Made by a program: the position numbers and the translations under genes
Shown here: one piece after another, positions 57,416-64,000 of the stretch
How positions within the stretch are numbered: the first letter of the stretch is position 1
Layout: the number at the start of each line of letters is the position of its first letter
Notes under the pieces: model-generated
What the model saw: the letters and a program-made list of their open reading frames with translations, nothing else
Databases searched by the model: none
What the model was told of the DNA's origin: nothing
NCBI RefSeq assembly: GCF_000495815.1
Contig: NZ_AWGE01000005.1
Span: 62,001-126,000, forward strand
Source: Asticcacaulis sp. AC466
GTDB taxonomy: Bacteria; Pseudomonadota; Alphaproteobacteria; Caulobacterales; Caulobacteraceae
DNA length: 64,000 nt
Reading direction: 5' to 3'

Positions 57416-59851
57416 CTACCTCTTCCACGACAGGCGGGCATAGTAGTAGCCGCCATAGCCGCCGAAGGGGGAGTAGGCCGCATAGGGTGAACTGCCGATG
57501 GTATTGGCGATCGTGTTCTTGTCCGGATAGACGTCGAACAGATTGTAGGCGCCGACAGCAAAGCGGTAGCCGTCGCCGAACTTGCGGGACAGTTCCAGGT
57601 CGGTGATGTACTTGGCGCCGAACTTCTGGTCGGTGGCGCTGGTCGCCCCCAGCAGGTTGAACTCACCATACCGGGTTTCCTTGACACTGACGGCGTAAGG
57701 TCCGGCGGTCCAATCCGCACCGAGGATGACCTTGTCCTTGGGTTGCAGTTCGGTGATATAGCCTTGGGTCTGGCGATCGAACAGGGTCAGGCCCAGGCCG
57801 GCCAAGGCGGCCGGCGTATCCGCGATATGGCGGATTTCGGTTTCGTTGTGGTTATAGCCAAGGGTTGTGCGAAGGGTGCCAAAGCGCGCGGTGGCGAGCG
57901 TGTAGGTGGCGACGAGATCGACGCCCTTTGTCGTCGTATCGATGGCGTTAGCGAAGTATCGGACATATTGATTGCCGGAGAAGCCGTTGGCGATCAATAT
58001 GTTCTTTACGCCGGCGCTGGACAGAAGGCCGGTGAGCTGTATGCGGTCATCGAGCTCTATCTGATAGGCATCGAGGGTCAGGGTAAAGCCATGGCCGGGC
58101 GTCAACGCGAAGCCGCCGCTGTAGTTGCGCGATTTTTCAGGCTTGAGTGGCTGAGCGCCGAGCGCAACGCCGACGGGGGAGTCGGTTTTGACGATCTTGG
58201 ACTCGATTAACTGGTAGGTCGTGCCGATCAGGTTGAACTGGGTGCCGGTCTGCGCATACCCCATCTGGGCCAGGGACGGCGCGCGGAACCCGGTGCTGGC
58301 AGCGCCACGGACCGTCAGCCAGTCGGTGACCTTGTAGCGGGTCGAGATCTTGCCGCTGACGACATCGCCTGCGCTGTCGTCATAGGTTTCGAAACGGGTG
58401 GCGGCGGTGACCAGCCATTTCGGCGTTACATCGAGCGCCAAATCGACATAGGCGCCTGTGACGTTGCGCGAAATGTCGGCTTCGTCGCTGGGCAGGACGA
58501 TGATGGCGCCCTGGGCGCCCGTCAGGGCCGGCTTTCCGGCATTGGTGCCGCTGGTGTAATAGTAACCGCCGTTGACATAGGCCGCCTTGTCAAGCGCATG
58601 GGTCTGGTAGTTCTCGTGACGGAATTCCGCGCCGGTCGACACCTGGAGCGCCTTGCCGCCGAACACGTCAAAATGCCGCGTCAGGTCGAGATTGGTCGTC
58701 CACTGATCGAACTGGGAGCTGTAGGTCTCAAAGCGGGTGGGACTGGCTGCGCCCAGGGACGCATTGATCGAACTGTCGGCGCCGTTGATGACGTGGTCGC
58801 GGCCGAACGTGGTCCCCAGATTGCTATCCCAGCCCTTGAATGTGCCCTTGACGCCGGTCGAGAGCTGGAAGTCGTATTCCTTCATCGTATAGTAGGGCGT
58901 GAAGCCGTTGGGATAGATGGCGGTGATATTGCTGTTGGCGTTCGGCTTGCGCCCGGCCTGGCCCGCGCGGCCGTCGCGCGTCGTAAACGTGGTGACAGCG
59001 TAGAGCTGCGCATTTTCGTTCAGCGGAAGAACGGTGTTGGTGACCAGATCCAGGCTGTGCACCTCGGGCAGACCGCCCTGGTACGTGCGGCGATTGGCAG
59101 AGGCTTCGCGTGGGTCGGGCTTGCCGCCGATCGTGTCATAGAATGTGCCGGTGGCGTCTGAATTGCGCACCACCTTGTCGGCCGACTTGAGTGCCAGGGA
59201 CACGGTTGTCGAGCCATCGTGCGGCAAGGCGAACCCTTGCGAGGCCTGCACGGAAACCGTGGTGCCGTCGCCTTCGAAGCGCTGGCCGGCTTCGACGCTG
59301 CCGGAACTGCCAGACTTGTTTGACTTGAGGATAATGTTGATGACGCCGGCGATGGCGTCCGAACCGTACTGAGCGGCGGCGCCATCGCGCAGGATTTCAA
59401 TGTGGTCGATGGCGCTGGCCGGGATCAGGTCGATATCGACCGGATTGGCGCCGGCGGACACATTGCCGGAATTCAGATTGATCAACGAGCTGTTGTGGCG
59501 GCGTTGCCCGTTGACCAGAACGAGGACGTGCACGCCGGACATGCCACGCAAACCGGCCGGGCGGACAATGCTGTCCTGCGACGAACTACCGACCGCCATG
59601 GCTTGATAAGACGGCACCAGTTGGGTCAGCACGTCACGCAGCGGCATGCTGCCGGCCAGTTTGCCGATCTGATCTGCGCCGATAATGTCGATGGGCGCCG
59701 GGCTGGAGGTGACCGTGCGGGGCTTGCCGCGCGAACCGGTGACAATGACCTCGGTCGTGGTGTCGGAAGTGGCCGCCGATTGGGCCATGACCGGTGCGGC
59801 GATAAGGGCGGTGAGGGCTGACGCGGTCAGCAAGGTGGTGCGTAAAGACAT
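57416..59851 (-). CDS. TonB-dependent receptor of the peptide/amide operon
   Basis: An 811-residue receptor: a signal peptide (LRTTLLTASALTALIAAPVM), a TonB-box-like TEVIVTGSRG, a plug domain (LRDVLTQLVPSYQAM, GMSGVHVLVLVNGQRRHNSS, AIDHIEILRDGAAAQYGSDA), and a barrel that ends in SPFGGYGGYYYARLSWKR with a basic-ending last strand. It differs in type from the two Caulobacter-type receptors of the window, having the short plug of receptors for small peptides or siderophores. AAGGGG lies before the ATG. It is the first gene of the nine-gene operon. Confidence 0.92.
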   Translation of the reverse strand: MSLRTTLLTASALTALIAAPVMAQSAATSDTTTEVIVTGSRGKPRTVTSSPAPIDIIGADQIGKLAGSMPLRDVLTQLVPSYQAMAVGSSSQDSIVRPAGLRGMSGVHVLVLVNGQRRHNSSLINLNSGNVSAGANPVDIDLIPASAIDHIEILRDGAAAQYGSDAIAGVINIILKSNKSGSSGSVEAGQRFEGDGTTVSVQASQGFALPHDGSTTVSLALKSADKVVRNSDATGTFYDTIGGKPDPREASANRRTYQGGLPEVHSLDLVTNTVLPLNENAQLYAVTTFTTRDGRAGQAGRKPNANSNITAIYPNGFTPYYTMKEYDFQLSTGVKGTFKGWDSNLGTTFGRDHVINGADSSINASLGAASPTRFETYSSQFDQWTTNLDLTRHFDVFGGKALQVSTGAEFRHENYQTHALDKAAYVNGGYYYTSGTNAGKPALTGAQGAIIVLPSDEADISRNVTGAYVDLALDVTPKWLVTAATRFETYDDSAGDVVSGKISTRYKVTDWLTVRGAASTGFRAPSLAQMGYAQTGTQFNLIGTTYQLIESKIVKTDSPVGVALGAQPLKPEKSRNYSGGFALTPGHGFTLTLDAYQIELDDRIQLTGLLSSAGVKNILIANGFSGNQYVRYFANAIDTTTKGVDLVATYTLATARFGTLRTTLGYNHNETEIRHIADTPAALAGLGLTLFDRQTQGYITELQPKDKVILGADWTAGPYAVSVKETRYGEFNLLGATSATDQKFGAKYITDLELSRKFGDGYRFAVGAYNLFDVYPDKNTIANTIGSSPYAAYSPFGGYGGYYYARLSWKR

Positions 59852-59960
59852 GTTATCCCCTTAGATTTAACCGAAGATGTAATGAACACAGGGGCGTGGG
59901 AGCGCACCCTATGGCCATTTTTGTGTTACGTGCAGACACATTTTTATTATTCAGTAGCGT

Positions 59961-59982
59961 CAGTGTTCCAAATGGTACACTG
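59961..59982. promoter_or_regulatory. Lrp-type operator candidate before the TonB receptor operon
   Basis: A 22-base near-palindrome whose core is TGTTCCAAATGGTACA (59964-59979), about 115 bases before the receptor start. One pair is mismatched. A second copy of the core lies at 61407-61422. Confidence 0.6.
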
Positions 59983-60040
59983 ACCATATAGCAAATCCCT
60001 ACCATATCAATTTAGATTTATTGACATGAGGGTTTAGGCG

Positions 60041-61246
60041 TTAGGCGGCGGTAGCATCCCGGTCTGTAGCCAGGCTTCCCAAGTTCAGGCTTCCCAGGGC
60101 CTGGTCAAGATCGGCAATAAGGTCGTCAACATTTTCCAGACCAATATGTAGTCGTATCAGCGGTCCGGGCTCCGATTTTGAGCGGCAAACACGCTGGACC
60201 AATTGCGGGTTGGCATTGATGGCCAGGCTTTCGAAACCGCCCCATGAGTAGCCCAGCCCAAACACCGACAGCCGATCGAGGAAGGCCTCGACCTGCGGAG
60301 CGAACCGGGGCTGGAGTTCTACGCCTATCAGCCCGTTTATGCCGCTGAAATCGCGTGCCCAAAGGGCATGGTTCGTATCGTCCGGCAGGGCAGGGCACAA
60401 AACGCTACGCACCTGTGGCTGCTCTTTAAGCCATTTGGCGACGGCCAAGGCAGAGGCGGCATGATGTGTCATCCGTGTGTGCAGGGTGCGCAGACCGCGG
60501 ATCGCCGTATAGGCGTCATCCGGTGACACCATCCATCCGACTTCGCGATAAGCGGTCTTGAGGCGGGCCGCCGCAAGGCCGGTCGCGGCCGCGCACCCCA
60601 TGAAAGTATCGGAATGACCGCAGACATATTTGGTGAGGGCCTGCACGCTGACGTCGACGCCGTGATCCAGGGGTTTGAACAGAAGACCGGCGGCATAGCT
60701 GTTGTCTATGACCGTAAACACGCCCGCCTCACGTGCCAGCGCGGCAATGGCGGCGACATCCTGTATTTCAAAGGTCAGTGAACCGGGCGACTCCATGAAT
60801 ATCAGGCGGGTCTTCGGCGTGACCAGCCCGGCGAGATCATTGATGCTGGCGGTGGGTGCGTAATACCGTGTCGTAACGCCCAGACGCGTCAACATGCCAT
60901 CGAGAAACCGGCGCGTCGGGCCATATACCGTGTCAACGGCCAGAACCTCGTCACCGGCACAGGTCAGGGCCAGCAAAGCGCCCGTGATAGCGGCCAGGCC
61001 GGAGGGATAAAGGGTAACGTCCTCGGCATTTTCCAGCTTCGCCAACATGTCTCGCAACAGGGTATGCGTCGTCAGGCCGCCACGTCCGTAGGTCTGTTGC
61101 GATTTGTCATAAATCTCGCTGGCGGAAGACAGCAGGAGGGTCGAGCCCCGTTGAATCATGGGCGCGGCTGTCTGGCGTGCCTTGCGGCTGTCGCCATGAC
61201 TGGTGATCAGACGAGTGCTAAGTGACAGGTTAGGTGAGGACGACAT
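60041..61246 (-). CDS. metC: PLP-dependent cystathionine beta-lyase-family enzyme
   Basis: A 401-residue Cys/Met-metabolism PLP enzyme. Diagnostic segments: YGRGGLTTHTLLRDML, LYPSGLAAITGALLAL, TVYGPTRRFLDGML, and the PLP-binding Lys in VQALTKYVCGHSDTFMGC. The C-terminal GFESLAINANP also fits. MetC-type enzymes cleave cystathionine or cysteine-like C-S bonds; given its neighbours it could act on a sulfur-containing peptide product. It is read toward the TonB operon, and the region upstream holds the second copy of the 16-bp motif. Confidence 0.9.
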   Translation of the reverse strand: MSSSPNLSLSTRLITSHGDSRKARQTAAPMIQRGSTLLLSSASEIYDKSQQTYGRGGLTTHTLLRDMLAKLENAEDVTLYPSGLAAITGALLALTCAGDEVLAVDTVYGPTRRFLDGMLTRLGVTTRYYAPTASINDLAGLVTPKTRLIFMESPGSLTFEIQDVAAIAALAREAGVFTVIDNSYAAGLLFKPLDHGVDVSVQALTKYVCGHSDTFMGCAAATGLAAARLKTAYREVGWMVSPDDAYTAIRGLRTLHTRMTHHAASALAVAKWLKEQPQVRSVLCPALPDDTNHALWARDFSGINGLIGVELQPRFAPQVEAFLDRLSVFGLGYSWGGFESLAINANPQLVQRVCRSKSEPGPLIRLHIGLENVDDLIADLDQALGSLNLGSLATDRDATAA

Positions 61247-61406
61247 ACGCAGGACCGGGTTTTAGGTGGGTGTGAGAGAACCCTAACACGGACTGTTGAA
61301 AAAAATCTCCACCATTTTTCAGCTAATTTTACCAAAAATGTGGGACAAATAATCTAAAAATTAGTCAAAATTGCAAAAATAAATGACTATAGTGCATTTT
61401 TATCTC

Positions 61407-61422
61407 TGTTCCATTTGGTACA
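61407..61422. promoter_or_regulatory. Lrp-type operator candidate before metC
   Basis: TGTTCCATTTGGTACA, 160 bases before the metC start and just past the Lrp stop. It is identical to the site before the TonB operon except for two central bases. Confidence 0.6.
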
Positions 61423-61431
61423 TTTTTGCGA

Positions 61432-61911
61432 TCAGGGCGTCGCCTTAAGGGGCAGGGCGGTCGTATGCTTTATCTCTTCCATGGCGAATGCGGAGCTTAC
61501 GTCAGTAATCCGAACCTGGGAGATGAGGCGCTTATAGGCCCGGTCGTAGGCCGCCATGTTCTCCACCTTAAGCTTGAGCAGATAATCCACTTCACCGGTC
61601 ATGCGATAAAACTCGACGACTTCCGGCATATTGTGTACGACCTCGGCAAAGTGGCTGAGCCATTCCTCGCTGTGCTCGCTGGTCTTGATGCTGACGAAGA
61701 CAATCAGATCGATCCCGAGCCGCGCCGGGTTCAGAAGCGTCACCCGGCGGCTTATGACCCCGTCTTCTTCCAGGCGCTTCATGCGGCGCCAGCAGGCATT
61801 CTGAGACAGGTTGACGATCTCGGACACGGCTGCGACCGACAGTGTGCCATCCTCCTGCAAGGCGCTCAGAATGCGAACATCGGCGTCGTCTAGAGCTACC
61901 CGGTCTGACAT
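61432..61911 (-). CDS. Lrp/AsnC-family regulator
   Basis: A 159-residue regulator with the family HTH (LSALQEDGTLSVAAVSEIVN, LSQNACWRRMKRLEEDGVIS) and the RAM ligand domain (LIVFVSIKTSEHSEEWLSHF, FYRMTGEVDYLLKLKVENM). Members sense amino acids or sulfur compounds. It is immediately upstream of metC on the same strand, and is the likely reader of the two 16-bp motifs, one before metC and one before the TonB operon. No motif copy was found directly in front of it. Confidence 0.9.
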   Translation of the reverse strand: MSDRVALDDADVRILSALQEDGTLSVAAVSEIVNLSQNACWRRMKRLEEDGVISRRVTLLNPARLGIDLIVFVSIKTSEHSEEWLSHFAEVVHNMPEVVEFYRMTGEVDYLLKLKVENMAAYDRAYKRLISQVRITDVSSAFAMEEIKHTTALPLKATP

Positions 61912-62312
61912 GTCATGTTTCCTGAAAGGGTTTGAAGTGAACGGCCTGGGAATATCCGACGCCGGTAAATAAAATTACGCGGTCCCACCCTTTGTGTCGA
62001 GGTCGGCATAGAGTTCCGTTTTTGCCGGCATACAATGCCTAACGGGTCGGCGACATCGACAGTTTTTATAAAATTGCGGATCGAAAGGTGACGATAAGAG
62101 CCGTTTAAATCCCTAATTGTATCGGCGCGCGCCTGGACGCGCCTCGAGATTGAATTGTGTAGTTTTTGCGGTGTATTTTTACAACATTTATGAAATTCCT
62201 TGAGATCGTAACCGAATTGGACGCCGAGGTCATTGACAGTTTGTAGTTTGCGTAACTCTACTAATGTAGTTGCGCTACATGACGTAAGCTCACTCATAGG
62301 AAGATAAATGCG
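61912..62312. other. Divergent intergenic region between Lrp and the second TonB receptor
   Basis: Contains 401 bases. A minus-strand frame in it lacks any conserved feature and is not called. An inverted repeat ATGTAG-TTGCG-CTACAT (62264-62280) lies 33 bases before the receptor start and is the best operator candidate. Confidence 0.5.
62264..62280. promoter_or_regulatory. Inverted repeat ATGTAGTTGCGCTACAT before the second TonB receptor
   Basis: Perfect six-base arms around TTGCG. A related half, GTAGTTTGCGTAA, is seen about 20 bases upstream. Probable control site for the receptor; factor unknown. Confidence 0.4.
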
Positions 62313-64000
62313 ATGAAGAGGATTTTGCTAGCTGGGGCAGCAATGGCTGCGCTGACACCTATGGCCGCGATGGCCCAAACGGCCGCACCCGATGCGACAT
62401 CAACAGATGCAGCCGAGCCGGCGACAGAAGTCATTGTAACCGGGATTCGCGCCAGTTTACGTAATTCTCTTCAAGCTAAGCGCACGGCTGAGGCGGTCGT
62501 CGATTCCGTCACCGCGGAAGACGCCGGCAAATTCCCGGACACAAATATTTCTGAATCTCTGCAACGCGTACCCGGCGTAGCCATACAGCGGAATGCCGGG
62601 GAAGGGCAATTCGTCTCCGTACGCGGTTTGGGGCCTGAATTTAATAATGTCCTCGTCAATGGTCGCACCATCCCGACCGACAACCAGGGCCGCGAGTTTT
62701 CCTTCGATGTCTTGTCTGCTGATCTTATCTCGCGCGCTGACGTCTATAAGACGTCGTTGCCGGAGTTACCAGAAGGCGGCATCGGGGCAACCATTAACAT
62801 CCAGACCGCCAGGCCGCTGGATACACGCGGCACTCATGCAAGCGTGAATGTCTTTGGCTCATATGACTCGCTGACTAAAGACTATTCGCCGAACATGAGC
62901 GGCATCTTCTCCTACGCCAATCCGAGCCACAATTTCGGCGTCGTCGCGTCCTTGTCCTACACCGACCGGGAATCCAAGCAAAATTCCGTTCAGACAGACG
63001 TCTGGGTGTCCCGTCCAGCTACGGTCATTACCGGTTCGGAATCTTCGGTCGGTCTGCCAGCCAGCGCCGCAACGACGCAAACCTTCCTTATGCCGAGCAA
63101 TCTGGGCTTTCACCAGCAGGACGCTTCGCGAAAGCGAGTCGTGGGTAATCTTACCCTCCAGTTCAAGCCGAACGACGACTGGCTGATCACGATCGACAGC
63201 CTGTATTCGCGCCTTGATCAGAAGATGACGGATTCGATTTACAGCGCCTACTTCAACCCCGCCTTCATAAATCCTGTGATCGCGTCGGACGGCACCGTCC
63301 AGAGCTTTACACGTCCAGGAACGACCTTTGTTGCCAATAACCCGGCCCTGGCGTCGCAAGTGGGCGCGTCTCAAAACGACAACATTGTCACGACCAATAA
63401 TCGCCTGGCCAACACCTATGTCTTTGGTGTCAATTCAAAGTGGACGGTATCCGATACGCTAAAGGTCGAGGGGGATCTGTCTTTTTCACGGGCGACGGGG
63501 ACCGGGGTGAATCCCTATATCGTCATCGGCGAGCAATCGGTTAACGGCCAGACCTTCGCTCTGAACGCGGGCGGCAAAACGCCAATCCTGACTATCCCTG
63601 ATACGGTCACCGACCCCAGCCTGATGCGCTCGCACTGGTCGGGTATCAGTGGCAGCAGTGTCAATGATAACATCCTGGATGGGCGTCTTGAGGCCAAATG
63701 GACCCATCACAAAGGATTTTTCAACGGGTTGACCGTCGGCATCGACTACTCCGACCGCGAAAAAACCGACGCCTATTCGTCTTCGCCCTATGGATGCGCC
63801 TACTGCGGCTACCATTACCCCGCCAATCCGGCCTTACTGCAGGTACAGTCGTTCAACAACTTCATAAGCGGTGTCCAGGTGCCCGTGGCGGCCCACTTCA
63901 CCTACGATCCCAATGCGGTCGTAGCCTGGCTGCAGGATCCGTCCAATCTGGCGCACTCCAATGATCCGGCGACAGCCCTGTCGTTCGCGGGCGGCCCGCT
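62313..64000 (+). CDS. TonB-dependent receptor, 3' end outside window
   Basis: The first 562 codons of a receptor in the same class as the one at 17466. A signal peptide (ILLAGAAMAALTPMAAMAQ) is followed by the TonB-box-like ATEVIVTGIRASL, the plug (KFPDTNISESLQRVPGVAIQ, VSVRGLGPEFNNVLVNGR, VYKTSLPELPEGGIGATINI) and part of the barrel. The frame stays open to the window edge. A Cys-x-x-Cys-Gly-Tyr motif (Cys495, Cys498) occurs at about the same position as in the other receptor. AGGAAG lies eight bases before the ATG. The ligand is unknown; it may serve a locus lying to the right. Confidence 0.92.
   Translation, partial: MKRILLAGAAMAALTPMAAMAQTAAPDATSTDAAEPATEVIVTGIRASLRNSLQAKRTAEAVVDSVTAEDAGKFPDTNISESLQRVPGVAIQRNAGEGQFVSVRGLGPEFNNVLVNGRTIPTDNQGREFSFDVLSADLISRADVYKTSLPELPEGGIGATINIQTARPLDTRGTHASVNVFGSYDSLTKDYSPNMSGIFSYANPSHNFGVVASLSYTDRESKQNSVQTDVWVSRPATVITGSESSVGLPASAATTQTFLMPSNLGFHQQDASRKRVVGNLTLQFKPNDDWLITIDSLYSRLDQKMTDSIYSAYFNPAFINPVIASDGTVQSFTRPGTTFVANNPALASQVGASQNDNIVTTNNRLANTYVFGVNSKWTVSDTLKVEGDLSFSRATGTGVNPYIVIGEQSVNGQTFALNAGGKTPILTIPDTVTDPSLMRSHWSGISGSSVNDNILDGRLEAKWTHHKGFFNGLTVGIDYSDREKTDAYSSSPYGCAYCGYHYPANPALLQVQSFNNFISGVQVPVAAHFTYDPNAVVAWLQDPSNLAHSNDPATALSFAGGP

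Noticed and set aside
61896-62297. 133-residue minus-strand frame in the Lrp-TonB intergenic region
   Set aside because: It overlaps the Lrp start, has no recognisable domain, and has the composition of a chance frame.
1-64000. CRISPR array, tRNA, rRNA, prophage or insertion sequence
   Set aside because: No regularly spaced repeats, tRNA-like arms, transposase or phage genes were recognised in a read-through of the window.

Overview
The window is GC-rich, densely coded chromosomal DNA of a Gram-negative bacterium, most likely an alphaproteobacterium of the Caulobacteraceae, perhaps Asticcacaulis-like. This is inferred from three things: large TonB-dependent receptors of the type expanded in Caulobacter and Xanthomonas, a nagX-P-K-R-A GlcNAc operon, and a perfect CtrA-type box (TTAA-N7-TTAACC). 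No rRNA, tRNA, CRISPR, phage or insertion sequence was recognised. Region 1-5347 is a GlcNAc operon (nagX partial, nagP, nagK, a GntR regulator, nagA) closed by a strong terminator. No nagB deaminase is visible. Region 5458-20402 is a glycan-degradation locus: two GH29 fucosidases, GH2 and GH35 beta-galactosidases, a GH43, a GH92 alpha-mannosidase and a TonB receptor with a hexanucleotide repeat. Most of the enzymes start with Tat-type or Sec-type export signals. Together with the nag genes this fits complex N-glycan or similar glycoconjugate use. Region 20606-33706 looks like a galactose/galactoside regulon: an FCD-type GntR regulator, an M24 (creatinase-like) protein, a penicillin-acylase-family Ntn hydrolase, galactonate dehydratase, an SDR dehydrogenase, aldose epimerase, a sugar-porter MFS, a GH36 alpha-galactosidase and a FrlB-like SIS deglycase/isomerase. 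Five near-identical copies of a 13-bp palindrome (TATATGTAWTATA) lie in front of its transcription units and of the TonB receptor at 17466. The set may take up and dismantle a galactosylated amino or acyl conjugate, and is the best candidate for an undescribed system here. Region 33866-42302 holds a membrane protein, a LacI regulator, a GH16 glucanase with an SGLT-type symporter, a mismatch DNA glycosylase with a NadM/Nudix-like protein whose nucleotidyltransferase motif is lost, and a DUF885 peptidase-like protein. Region 42633-48240 holds small regulatory and signalling genes: an XRE protein, a STAS-like protein, a PAS-HTH protein, a chemoreceptor with a small partner, and a receiver-domain response regulator. 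Region 48333-61911 is a nine-gene minus-strand operon for peptide or amide catabolism (TonB receptor, amidohydrolase, MHS transporter, M14 carboxypeptidase, nitrilase, creatininase-family amidase, RraA-like protein, AhpD-like protein, TetR), next to a cystathionine-lyase-family gene and an Lrp regulator. A shared 16-bp near-palindrome precedes both the operon and the lyase gene. The window ends inside a second large TonB receptor (62313 onward).
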